DNA of 64,000 nucleotides, from NCBI RefSeq assembly GCF_030209745.1, contig NZ_JARVRJ010000004.1, positions 124,001 to 188,000 of the forward strand, written 5' to 3'. The translations under genes were made by a program, and so were the position numbers. The stretch comes from Arthrobacter sp. fls2-241-R2A-200. GTDB lineage: Bacteria > Actinomycetota > Actinomycetes > Actinomycetales > Micrococcaceae. The notes under the pieces were generated by a model. The model was not told where the DNA came from and searched no databases. It saw only the letters and a list, made by a program, of their open reading frames with translations. This document shows, in pieces, positions 53,540-61,945 of the stretch (its first letter is position 1; each line of letters opens with the position of its first letter).

Positions 53540-53612
53540 GCGGGGAAGCCCGGGTCAACCGCCGCTTCGAAGCGTTTCGCGAGGTCCGCCGGCTATTGAA
53601 CGGTGACCCGGT
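53540..53612 (+). pseudogene. Remnant of the UDG-family gene
   Basis: The plus strand here encodes EARVNRRFEAFREVRRLLNG, which matches the C-terminus of the intact gene at 26275 (EARANRRFEAFREVRQILDR). The DNA is about 80% alike over this stretch. No upstream part of the gene is readable. Confidence 0.8.
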
Positions 53613-53741
53613 GGTATCTAGGCGAGGCTCTAGCTGCGCTTTTCGAGCGGACGATACCTGTCGCCGAGCATGCGCGCCCAGGCACAGGGGCGCGCATGCT
53701 GTACCTTCTCGTCACTGGAGACAGTCCCTGTCCGGGTCCGC

Positions 53742-55175
53742 CTAATGAATTCCGGCCGCAGCGGGGGCGTTGGCCTGTGCCGCGGTTCGGGAAGGCAAGG
53801 TAGCTGCAGCCAGTATTCCTGCAGCCACCAGCAGCCCAGCCGCGACGGCAAGTGCGCTGCCGTATCCGGCGACCAGTTGGCCTGCCTCGGTGACGGCCGA
53901 ATGCTGGCTGCTGTTGCTGACCGTTGCAGCAACGCCTGCCAAAACGGCCAGTCCGAGGGCAACGCCGATTTGCTGGGCCGAGTTCAGCAGCGCAGAGGCA
54001 ATTCCGGCCTCGGTTTCCTTCGTGTGATATACGGCGGCCTGGGTCAGGGCGATAATGCCGAGACCGAACCCAAGGGCGAGGATGAACATGGCCGGTGCCA
54101 GGTGCAGCCAGTAGTTCGTGTTTACCTGGATGAAGGAGAACCAGAAGGCAGCCCCGGCACTGAGCAGTGCCCCCGCTGCTGCGATGAGGCGCGTGGCCAT
54201 CTTCAGCAGCAGCTTAGGCGCGGCCCCTGCCCCGAGCACCAGCCCTGCCGCGAACGGCAGCCAGCTGGCACCGGTCCGCAGAGGGCCGTAATGCTGAACC
54301 TGCTGGAGATAGAGGGTGATCACGTAGAAGCTGCCCATGGGACCAATGGCTAGCAGCAGCATGGAGGCGTATGCGCCAGCGCGGCCACGGTCCCGGAACA
54401 GCCCCAGTGGGACCAGCGGCGTGCTGCTGCGGGATTGCAGGGCGATGAAGGCAGCCAGCAGCAGGGCTGCAGCGGCTACCAGACCAAGGCCCAGAGGGTC
54501 AGCGAAACCCTCCTCGCCAAAGCGGGTAATTGCGTACACCAGGGCGACCATGCCGCTGGTTCCCAATACGGCGCCCCTGACATCGAGACTCCCGGCGTGC
54601 CGTCCTGCGCTCACCAAGGTCCGGCTGCCCAGGAGCACGAGGATGCCGATGGGTACGTTGATGAAAAAGACCCACCGCCAGCCGAGGGTGTCGGTCAGGC
54701 CGCCACCAAGAAGCAATCCCACCACAATTCCGAGAGCGGACATCGCGCCGTACAGCGACAGGGCTGCATCACGGGTCTTGCGTTCGGAGAAGGTTGTCGC
54801 AATGAGGGCCAGGGCGTTGGGCGCAACCAGTGCTGCTCCCAGCCCCTGAACCGCTCGGGCGGCGATGAGGGTCTCGCTGTTGGGGCCAAGACCCCCGGCC
54901 AGCGATGCGATGACGAAGAGGGCGAGACCGGCCTGCAATGCATGCCGCCGTCCGTAGAGATCGCCAAGCCGACCGCCCAGGAGCAGCAGAGCCCCGAACG
55001 TGAGGTTATAAGCATTCACAATCCAGGGCAGATGCACGGCGTTCACCCCGAGTTCCTGCTGGATGCTAGGCAACGCGATGTTCACGATGGAGTCGTCGAG
55101 CACCAGCATCAGCTGTGCGGTCGCGATCACCAGCAACGGCACCAATCCGCGCCGCTGTCCTGTTTTTCCGGTCAT
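53742..55175 (-). CDS. DHA2-family MFS multidrug exporter
   Basis: This 477-aa protein has the 14-helix plan of the EmrB/QacA exporters. Helix 1 carries the D-D-S-I-V-N-I-A-L-P motif of this group, loop 2-3 has G-R-L-G-D-L-Y-G-R-R, and helix 5 has G-P-x-x-G-G-type LLLGGGLTDTLGWRWVFFIN. It pumps drugs or metabolites out by proton antiport. GAGGA precedes the ATG at 55175. Its substrate is not visible from sequence. The gene is next to a copper-type chaperone gene, but a link is not shown. Confidence 0.9.
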   Translation of the reverse strand: MTGKTGQRRGLVPLLVIATAQLMLVLDDSIVNIALPSIQQELGVNAVHLPWIVNAYNLTFGALLLLGGRLGDLYGRRHALQAGLALFVIASLAGGLGPNSETLIAARAVQGLGAALVAPNALALIATTFSERKTRDAALSLYGAMSALGIVVGLLLGGGLTDTLGWRWVFFINVPIGILVLLGSRTLVSAGRHAGSLDVRGAVLGTSGMVALVYAITRFGEEGFADPLGLGLVAAAALLLAAFIALQSRSSTPLVPLGLFRDRGRAGAYASMLLLAIGPMGSFYVITLYLQQVQHYGPLRTGASWLPFAAGLVLGAGAAPKLLLKMATRLIAAAGALLSAGAAFWFSFIQVNTNYWLHLAPAMFILALGFGLGIIALTQAAVYHTKETEAGIASALLNSAQQIGVALGLAVLAGVAATVSNSSQHSAVTEAGQLVAGYGSALAVAAGLLVAAGILAAATLPSRTAAQANAPAAAGIH

Positions 55176-55399
55176 AGCATGTCCTCTACAAATTGGCGGG
55201 CAGCAGAGCCCGCAGAAAGTTCAGGGGGTACCCGAGTCGGGTGTTTTTTGGGGTTGCGCGGCCTGCTGGGGTTCGGGTGGACCCCGCTGGCCAGTTGTGG
55301 AGGGATTCATTCGCCCGCGGGCGCGCTTCGATGCCTCCTGTTTCGGGAGGGGGCGCCAACTTCTGGGCCGTTTTTGCGGCGTGAAGTTCCAGGGAATTA

Positions 55400-55699
55400 C
55401 TAGCCGCTAACCACGTAACCGGCGGCAATGACGGCTTGGCGTACAGCAGCCGCGGCGGCTTTGCCGCCCATCAGGAGGCGGGAAAGGCCACCAGGAACGA
55501 GCTCAATAGCCACAGAATCCACTCCCTCAAGGACCAGGACGGCCTTCTCGACTGTCTGGGCACAATGCCGGCAGGTTAGGCCCTCGAGAGTGAGCTCAGC
55601 AGCGGAGGAGGTGGGCTGCGAAAAGACGTTGGCTGTGCAGCAACTGCATCCCGCACTCGAGGCGAGGGGAAGCTCAGTGCGGTTTCCAGATTCAAACAT
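55400..55699 (-). CDS. CopZ-like heavy-metal-associated protein
   Basis: This 99-aa protein ends in an HMA domain (LTLEGLTCRHCAQTVEKAV, C-x2-C metal site) followed by the beta-alpha-beta core. The N-terminal 30 residues include CSCC, a second Cys cluster common in actinobacterial relatives. It would carry Cu(I) to a P-type ATPase. The start at 55699 has GGAA six bases upstream. A CsoR-type operator lies upstream at 55806. No copA or csoR gene is in the window. Confidence 0.85.
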   Translation of the reverse strand: MFESGNRTELPLASSAGCSCCTANVFSQPTSSAAELTLEGLTCRHCAQTVEKAVLVLEGVDSVAIELVPGGLSRLLMGGKAAAAAVRQAVIAAGYVVSG

Positions 55700-55805
55700 G
55701 TCAGTTTCCATTCCTTGATGGAGCATCAATGGGCGCTGGGGTTGACGGGCCGTGAAAGCGGGTGTTGGCACCGGCCGGGACATGCCTTGTCACTGACAAC
55801 GCATC

Positions 55806-55830
55806 CACTATACCCCCCGGGGGTATAGTG
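55806..55830. promoter_or_regulatory. CsoR-type copper operator
   Basis: CACTATACCCCCCGGGGGTATAGTG is a near-perfect palindrome containing TACCCC-n-GGGGTA, the pattern of CsoR copper-sensor sites (shown as its core: 20 of 25 bases paired). It lies about 110 bp upstream of the CopZ-like gene and between it and the divergent cupin gene. Confidence 0.75.
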
Positions 55831-55984
55831 CGCAACGTGGGTAGATTTGAGCGCCGTTTATGCGTGCCTGCGGTATGGGGGTCAGTACAGCTTTCGTACT
55901 TGTCCGGTAGAGAGAGCAGGTCGCTGAATTGAAACAAGGCGTCACTGCGGACGCTTTACACGACGAAGGAGCAGAGGAAGAACT

Positions 55985-56380
55985 ATGGCTGTAGACCTCA
56001 CACGTATGCAGAAGGCCAATTTTGTCGACGAGGACAAGTACGAACTCATTACTATCGGGCGGATCACGAAAAGGATGGTGACCCTTGACGGGGCCAGCGC
56101 CCTTCTCGTCCGTTTCCCGGTGGGAGCATCAGTGACGGAGGATGCGGTCAAGACCGGAATTCTCGACACGGATATGTGTCCCATGCCGCATGTCGCCTAC
56201 ATCCTGGAAGGCAGTTTGGGGGTGCGCCAGCGTACCGGATCCGAGGAGGAATTCTCAGCCGGAGATCTTATGATGCTGCCGCCGGAGCATGAAGCATGGA
56301 CCGTCGGGGACAGGGACTGCGTCTTTATCGAATTCATGCGTGGGACCAGTGACGTCTACGACTACTGGCCGGAGCACTGA
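55985..56380 (+). CDS. Cupin-domain protein
   Basis: This 131-aa protein has the two cupin motifs in shortened form: PMPHVAYILEGSLGVRQ (with His) and AGDLMMLPPEHEAWTV (with P-x-x-H). It is a single beta barrel. The enzyme or sensor role cannot be specified. AGGAAG precedes the ATG. It is divergent from the CopZ-like gene. Confidence 0.8.
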   Translation: MAVDLTRMQKANFVDEDKYELITIGRITKRMVTLDGASALLVRFPVGASVTEDAVKTGILDTDMCPMPHVAYILEGSLGVRQRTGSEEEFSAGDLMMLPPEHEAWTVGDRDCVFIEFMRGTSDVYDYWPEH

Positions 56381-56414
56381 GCGGGCGCGTAGGCGCCATG
56401 TGAAGTGCGGGCAC

Positions 56415-56440
56415 GATGAGCGCTGAAGATAGCGCTCATC
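56415..56440. terminator. Hairpin between convergent genes
   Basis: GATGAGCGCT and AGCGCTCATC form a 10-bp perfect stem with a six-base loop. No T run follows, so its effect as a terminator is uncertain. Confidence 0.45.
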
Positions 56441-56578
56441 ATGCCACGTCTCCCGTTGGGCAAGTCGCCGCGCCTAACGGGAGGCGTGCCAGAAGTCATC
56501 ATCTAACTGTTCGCCGGCTTCGTCCCAGAGGGGATGGCGGCGCTGTAACATCGAGGGTGTCGACGACAGTCAGGCTGC

Positions 56579-58735
56579 CTACTTCCGTCGTCGGCGGTCT
56601 GCCTGTTCGACCAGTTCCGTAATCCATGGCCGATGTCCGCGTCGAAATTCCATCCACTCAGGCAGGCCCTGAATAGAGGGGCCGGACCTATCGATGTCGA
56701 TGGTGATCCGGCCGCCACCCACAGGTGCGTTGGTGATGTGCAGATCACCATAGGCTTCCGGAAGCACAGGATCCATCCACAGTCCCCGACGGGAGACATG
56801 AACGTCGTACCGCATCAGGTTCGTCACCAGGAGGATCGGGGCCGTTGCTGCCCAAGCCTGGGGCGAACACGCCGTTGGATAGGGTACGGGTTCGGCGAAC
56901 TGATCACGGCTGAAGCCGCAGAAGAGCTCGGGCAAGCGCCCGCCCGAGAATTCGGCGGCTTCCAATATCGCAGTGGTAATGCGCTGTGCTTCCGCCACGA
57001 AGCCGTATCGCAACAGACCGGCAGCGATGATTGCATTGTCGTGGGGCCATACCGAGCCGTTGTGATAGCTGGCCGGGTTATATGCGCCCATGTTGCTGGC
57101 CAAGGTCCGTATACCCCAGCCGCTGAACATCTCCGGAGACATAAGCCGCTCGGCAACCTGCGGAGCCTTGTCCTCGTCTACGAGTCCGTAGACCAGACAG
57201 TGGCCCATGTTGGAAGCACACGCGTCCACCTGTCGCTTCCTGCCGTCGAGTGCGATTGCATAGTACCCCCGGTCCGGCATCCAGAACTGCTCGTTAAATC
57301 TCCGCTTCAGTTCCGCCGCCCGATCGGCGAGATCATCTCCCCGTGCCGTGTCGCCCGCGTCGTATGCCATCCAGGCACGCGCGGTATACGCAGCATAGAC
57401 ATAGGCCTGGACTTCACAGAGCGCGATCGGGGGCTCCGCAAGTGTTCCATCGGCAAAATTGATGCCGTCCCAGGAGTCTTTCCAGCCTTGGTTTATCAGG
57501 CCCTGGTCGTTGAGCCGTTCATATTCGACGAAACCGTCGCCGTCCTTGTCCCCGTAGTGACGTATCCATTCCAGGGCGCGGTCCGCGTGGGGCAGCAAAC
57601 CGGCGATAATATCTGCTCCGAATCCCCACCGGCTGACGGCTCCGAGCACATCCACAAATAACGGAGTCGCGTCGACGCTCCCGTAGTAGGCTGAGTTGCC
57701 TCCAAGGGCCAAACCGGCATTGAGGCTAAGCCTTACTTCGTGCAGGATCTTGCCGGGCTCCTCCTCGGTCAGCGGGTCCACGATGGTTCCTTGCCGGTCC
57801 GCCAGCGTCTGCAGCGTCCCCAAAGCCAGTGAGGGATCCACCGGTAACGCCATTTCCGAGGCCCACAGGGAATCCCGGCCAAAGAGCGTCATGAACCACG
57901 GCGCACCTGCCGCCACCACAACGCGTTCGGGATGATCCGGATCCTCGATCCGGAGGGCACCCAAGTCGTCGTAGCTCCGCCGTAACGTACGCTCAATGGA
58001 TCGGTTACCCATGCGAACGACGGGAATCCTGGCAACCCATTCCTTGCGGCGCCGGTCACTGGGGGACAACTCCTCCCCCTCAGGGTGGACAAGGGTGGCG
58101 CTCCGGCCAGAGCCTTCAACCTCAACCCGGGCACTGACGACAGCGCTCCAGTCCCCTTGCGGTGGGACAGATACCAGAAAGGTGACCCCCTCCGGCTTCA
58201 CCTCTGCTCCCGGAGCCTGAATGACGACCCGTTTTCGCATGCCTTGCCAGACACCGGAAATGGTCAGCTGGTCCCCATCCACGTACCGGGTTGCGTCCCA
58301 CGCACGCTGGATCCGGGCTTCCTTCACTTCAAAAAGGTCCGCGAAGTCAGCTTCAACCTCGAGGGAAATCGCGCATTCGACGGGTTTGGTTGAATAATTG
58401 CGGACGGTAAGTCGCTCCTGAATACCCGCGCCGACTTCCCGCAGGCGCTCCACGATCAGCGGGCTGTCGGCATATCCGTCGGAACGGGGAACGCGACCTG
58501 CAAACAGGGCCCGGAACGGCTCGCGCGTCTCGGCAGCGAGGGACTCAAGCGGATGACTGTTGACTGTCAGGTTCCAGCGGGACAGGAATCGGGTGTCCTG
58601 CACGAACAGGCCATGCGGGTGCTCGGGATGAATGTCGCCATTGGGCAAAGAAATGCAGAACGAGGTTTCCTCGACCAGGGTGACGGTCCCTGCCCCTACT
58701 GGGCCGGCAGCCGTGTCAGCATTCCATCCAGCCAT
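56579..58735 (-). CDS. Glycogen-debranching-type amylo-alpha-1,6-glucosidase
   Basis: This 718-aa protein has the glycogen debranching N-terminal domain (HPHGLFVQDTRFLSRWNL) followed by an (alpha/alpha)6 glucosidase barrel (APWFMTLFGRDSLWASEMAL, NQGWKDSWDGINFADG, NGSVWPHDNAIIAAGLLRYG). The Asp in GRDSLW and the Glu/Asp in the WKDSWDG and W-P-H-D regions are active-site candidates. It hydrolyses alpha-linked glucans or related sugars. GGAGGA precedes the ATG at 58735. Confidence 0.88.
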   Translation of the reverse strand: MAGWNADTAAGPVGAGTVTLVEETSFCISLPNGDIHPEHPHGLFVQDTRFLSRWNLTVNSHPLESLAAETREPFRALFAGRVPRSDGYADSPLIVERLREVGAGIQERLTVRNYSTKPVECAISLEVEADFADLFEVKEARIQRAWDATRYVDGDQLTISGVWQGMRKRVVIQAPGAEVKPEGVTFLVSVPPQGDWSAVVSARVEVEGSGRSATLVHPEGEELSPSDRRRKEWVARIPVVRMGNRSIERTLRRSYDDLGALRIEDPDHPERVVVAAGAPWFMTLFGRDSLWASEMALPVDPSLALGTLQTLADRQGTIVDPLTEEEPGKILHEVRLSLNAGLALGGNSAYYGSVDATPLFVDVLGAVSRWGFGADIIAGLLPHADRALEWIRHYGDKDGDGFVEYERLNDQGLINQGWKDSWDGINFADGTLAEPPIALCEVQAYVYAAYTARAWMAYDAGDTARGDDLADRAAELKRRFNEQFWMPDRGYYAIALDGRKRQVDACASNMGHCLVYGLVDEDKAPQVAERLMSPEMFSGWGIRTLASNMGAYNPASYHNGSVWPHDNAIIAAGLLRYGFVAEAQRITTAILEAAEFSGGRLPELFCGFSRDQFAEPVPYPTACSPQAWAATAPILLVTNLMRYDVHVSRRGLWMDPVLPEAYGDLHITNAPVGGGRITIDIDRSGPSIQGLPEWMEFRRGHRPWITELVEQADRRRRK

Positions 58736-58967
58736 CCTGGTTCCTCCAAGAAAGCAGCGCCGGCACAACGTGGTCTCTTAGACACGCTTGGGCGACGGCA
58801 CCTCTGTTTACTTGACCCTACTCTCCCCCGGCTAAGGGGTGTAGACCCTGTTTCATATCCCTGCATGGCATCCAGAAACAGGACCCAGTGCAACGTACCT
58901 GTATAGCAGGAAGCCGGGAAACGGCGGGCCTGTCAACCGCGGGGCACCGTATGGTGGGCGCTGACCG

Positions 58968-59693
58968 TTAGGAAGCTGCCCGAGGGGCGAACCAGCCGGA
59001 GAAGTCCGCAGCCCACTCTTGCGGGCCAACAAACCCGATGGAGCCCAGCTGCCGCGCCTCCTCACAGCGGCGCAGACCCCACCAGAGGTCGTAGAGCACC
59101 CGCGGGGCGACATGAACCTGAAGATCCGGGACACGTTCTGCGCGGCCGATGCTCGCGGTTGTCTTGCTGTTCTCTGTGCAGATCCAGCCATGAAGGGGAG
59201 CTCCCCTGACGTTGTCGAACTCGAACCCCAGGACAATCGACTTCCTGGGCAGGGAATCTGTCACAAGGCTGCGGCCCATGTGTTCGAGCAGCGTGCCAAG
59301 CCCTGTCCGCAGGTCATTCTCAAAGGGCGCATGCCAATGACTCGCCCAGAGGCCCAGCGACTCCAAGGTCTGCCGCAGCGCGTAGCCGACCGGCGTCAGT
59401 CTGTAGCGTCGTGAGCCGCGGGGGCCGGTTTCATCGTTGCGAACGACAAGCTCCAGCTGGACCAGGCGCTTGAGCCGCTGGGAAAGCAGTGTCCGCGAAA
59501 GGTCAGGCAGGGCCCGGGACATATCGTTGAACCCCATTTCACCGCAGAGGAGTTCGCGCACGATCAATAGGGACCAGCGGTCACCCAGCAGCCGCAGCCC
59601 TTGTGATATCGACCAATAATCGGCACTCGGGCGCCCTGCTGTTTTCGCCAGGTCGTCTTGTTCCCGGGTGAACTGCTCCGCAATGGTCGTCAT
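58968..59693 (-). CDS. HxlR-family transcriptional regulator
   Basis: This 241-aa protein has an HxlR winged helix: LGDRWSLLIVRELLCGEMGF, DLSRTLLSQRLKRLVQLELV, GSRRYRLTPVGYALRQTL. A C-terminal half of about 120 residues, possibly a sensor, has no recognised motif. The ATG at 59693 begins the conserved part; the frame is open further to 59999 but looks noncoding. It may regulate the adjacent hydrolase or debranching gene. Confidence 0.85.
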   Translation of the reverse strand: MTTIAEQFTREQDDLAKTAGRPSADYWSISQGLRLLGDRWSLLIVRELLCGEMGFNDMSRALPDLSRTLLSQRLKRLVQLELVVRNDETGPRGSRRYRLTPVGYALRQTLESLGLWASHWHAPFENDLRTGLGTLLEHMGRSLVTDSLPRKSIVLGFEFDNVRGAPLHGWICTENSKTTASIGRAERVPDLQVHVAPRVLYDLWWGLRRCEEARQLGSIGFVGPQEWAADFSGWFAPRAAS

Positions 59694-59831
59694 CGTCCCT
59701 GAGCTCCAAGCGATCCGTGAGTTGTGCTGCCACCATTCTTCCCGACCCTTCGAGGTGCTGTGTGTGCGCCACGCACATAAGTTGATGCCCGCCTGTCCGT
59801 CGCAGGCCTTCACCGGTTCTGCCTTTAAGCA

Positions 59832-59872
59832 AGAATCGAAGGTTGGCCGATAACCGTCCAACCTTCGATTCT
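59832..59872 (-). terminator. Hairpin after the metallo-hydrolase gene
   Basis: AGAATCGAAGGTTGG and CCAACCTTCGATTCT form a 15-bp perfect stem with an 11-base loop, 12 bp after the stop of the metallo-hydrolase. The minus strand has a weak T stretch. Confidence 0.7.
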
Positions 59873-59884
59873 GCGGTCCGTTTG

Positions 59885-60664
59885 CTAGAGCCGGATGTCT
59901 GCAGACTCCCCCGGTTTCAAGGCGATGAGGAGTTCGCTGAGCCCGGCATCGGCGAAAAGCTTGCTGATCTGGTCCGCATTCTGGCTGAAATGTTCCCACG
60001 AATCCTCGTGCACTGGAACGACCTTCTTGACACCCATGATCTTGGCCGCCTCCAGGGCCCGGTCATTGCTGAGGGTGATGTACGCGCCATCTGCGATCAC
60101 ATCGAATTTTGCGCCGCCGACGAAGAGCACAGCGATATCAATGGCTGGAAAACGATCCGCAATTTCGCGCACGATATCCAGCTCGGAGTTATCACCGCTG
60201 ATGTAAATCGTCGGCATGCCCTCTGCTTCGAGGACAAAGCCAATAACGGGCCCGAGTGCGTCCCACACGCCCTCCGGGCCATGATGCGCCGGCACTGCCG
60301 TGATTTTCATCTGCCTGCCATCGGGAAGCGTAACGGTATGAGTCTCGTAGTCGCTGGTCCCGCGGACGTTGGGGCCGAAGTTCTTCGCAGCCTCCGTCGT
60401 GGTGAGGGCAAGCGGCACCATCGTCAGAAAACCCCGGCCGGCCACGTCCAGGTTGTCGATGTGCTCGTGGGAGGCGAGTGCCAGGTCAACGTGGCCAAGC
60501 TCCTCGGGGGTGGCGCTGGGGGCGAGCTTCTTGATGACGGGTCCGGCGATTGGGTGGTGGTAGACCTGGGGGGAATCGAAGGTGGGGTCAGTGATCATCC
60601 GGTAGCCGGCGATCTCGAGGAGCAGGGTCGGTCCTCCAATGAGGGTTGCTTTGACGTCGTCCAT
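59885..60664 (-). CDS. Metallo-beta-lactamase-fold hydrolase (UlaG/UPF0173-like)
   Basis: This 259-aa protein has the MBL fold of UlaG-like hydrolases: TLLLEIAGYRMITDPTFDSP, ALASHEHIDNLD (the H-x-H-x-x-D site), AVPAHHGPEG, YISGDNSELDI and a late VPVHEDSWEHF. It should bind one or two metal ions and hydrolyse an unknown ester or lactone. The start at 60664 is followed at once by the domain. It is next to an HxlR regulator. Confidence 0.88.
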   Translation of the reverse strand: MDDVKATLIGGPTLLLEIAGYRMITDPTFDSPQVYHHPIAGPVIKKLAPSATPEELGHVDLALASHEHIDNLDVAGRGFLTMVPLALTTTEAAKNFGPNVRGTSDYETHTVTLPDGRQMKITAVPAHHGPEGVWDALGPVIGFVLEAEGMPTIYISGDNSELDIVREIADRFPAIDIAVLFVGGAKFDVIADGAYITLSNDRALEAAKIMGVKKVVPVHEDSWEHFSQNADQISKLFADAGLSELLIALKPGESADIRL

Positions 60665-60701
60665 AATTTCAGTCCTTTATCGGGTCGGTGGCGGCCGGGG
60701 T

Positions 60702-61124
60702 TCAGCTCTTGCTCGTCATTTGAGCCGTGATGTCTTCCGCCCCGTGCAGGACATAGACGAGCTTGCCGTCATCGTCGAAAGCCGGAGCGTTCAGGGGCTG
60801 GAACCACCGGGGCTCGAAAATCCCGTCTGAGTTCTCGATGTCATAGCGAACAGGCGGAAGAATATCGATCTTGCCGGTTTCGACAACACGCTCGATGGAG
60901 CTGCGCAGAATCTCTGTTCCCTTGGCGTCAGGGTTGTCCGGGTTGTCCGGAAAAGCCTCGAGGATGTCCATGCCGACGATTCCCTCGCGGCTCTTTCCCG
61001 TAGATGCAAGGAACGAGTCAGTGGCAGCGACGATCGTTCTGTCGGGGGTGACGATGATGTATTGGTTCGGCAGACTTTCGAAGATTTTCTGAAAGTCGGG
61101 GTTATGTGCATCTGAGGATGACAC
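60702..61124 (-). CDS. Single-PAS-domain protein
   Basis: This 140-aa protein is one PAS domain: YIIVTPDRTIVAATDSFLAS, REGIVGMDILEAFPDNPDNP, and a C-terminal PAC part ending in VLHGAEDITAQM. It would sense a small ligand or redox state. It has no output domain, so it must act with another protein. The GTG at 61124 has AAAGGAG 5 bp upstream and is the best start. Confidence 0.82.
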   Translation of the reverse strand: MSSSDAHNPDFQKIFESLPNQYIIVTPDRTIVAATDSFLASTGKSREGIVGMDILEAFPDNPDNPDAKGTEILRSSIERVVETGKIDILPPVRYDIENSDGIFEPRWFQPLNAPAFDDDGKLVYVLHGAEDITAQMTSKS

Positions 61125-61325
61125 TTCGACTCCTTTCCCTGATGAGCGACTCTTTCGCGTCTCGTATTGCCATTGCAGCAGGTGGGGCCGCCCCCCACTA
61201 GTGCAATACATGGACTGGAAGGAGTCAGCGTCCCTGCTGTTTCGCCGACCAGGGCCTGCCGCAGATGTCGGGAAAAACGGGGATGCCCTTTGGCTTGGGC
61301 CATCGGCGGCATTTGTCCCAGATCC

Positions 61326-61808
61326 CTAGAGTCCGAAGGCGGTTCCGTGGCCATGCTCGAACACGAGGTTGGTCTGGGTGCCTGCGACGGCAGGATTCGA
61401 TGACAGATGGTCCAGTACGAATTGACGGATGTGCTCGGTATTCCTGGCCGTGATGTGGATCAGGAAATCATCTGCACCGCCAAGAACGAAGAATTGCTTG
61501 ATCTCGGGCAGGTCCCGCAACTCATTTCCGAAGGCATTCATCAGGTGCCGGGCCCCAGGCCTAAGCCGCACGCTGACCAGGGCCTGGAGGGGCAGGCCCA
61601 TTGCTTCGGGTGCGACTTCGACGGTGAAGCGCTTGATTACCCCCGACTCTTTGAGCGCCTTGAGGCGGGCAAGACAGGTTGACGGCGCAAGTCCGAGGGC
61701 CTCCGACAACGACTGATTGGTACGCCTTGAATTATTGGACAGCAGGCCAAGAAGCTTGTGGTCCACTTCGTCCAATGGCACCTGTTGCAGTTTCTGCGAG
61801 TCCGACAC
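61326..61808 (-). CDS. aldR: Lrp/AsnC-family regulator, divergent from ald
   Basis: This 160-aa protein has the Lrp helix-turn-helix (LLSNNSRRTNQSLSEALGLA, with the following S-T-C-L-A-R-L-K) and the RAM ligand domain (ALVSVRLRPGARHLMNAFGN ... IHITARNTEHIRQFV). Its position, divergent from alanine dehydrogenase, matches AldR, the alanine-responsive regulator known from actinobacteria. It probably controls both itself and ald by binding the intergenic sites. Confidence 0.9.
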   Translation of the reverse strand: MSDSQKLQQVPLDEVDHKLLGLLSNNSRRTNQSLSEALGLAPSTCLARLKALKESGVIKRFTVEVAPEAMGLPLQALVSVRLRPGARHLMNAFGNELRDLPEIKQFFVLGGADDFLIHITARNTEHIRQFVLDHLSSNPAVAGTQTNLVFEHGHGTAFGL

Positions 61809-61858
61809 TCTGTAACGCTCCTCACAATGCAGGAATTAATGAGCTGCTTCCATTCTGC

Positions 61859-61871
61859 CGCAGATCCTGCG
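61859..61871. promoter_or_regulatory. Candidate AldR site
   Basis: CGCAGATCCTGCG is a 5-3-5 palindrome in the divergent region between aldR and ald. A looser inverted pair, GCAG and CTGC, lies 20-30 bp further left. Lrp-type regulators bind several such short dyads in a row. Confidence 0.4.
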
Positions 61872-61945
61872 AGCAGGGCTCACGTTTCCGCATTTTCTGT
61901 CATTCTTTTGCCCACAAGCATCAATCCCCTCAGAAAGCATGAGTC

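Noticed and set aside
53275..53745. 156-codon plus-strand frame as an intact gene
   Set aside because: Only its middle 20 residues match the UDG family; the rest does not resemble any protein, so a remnant is the better reading.
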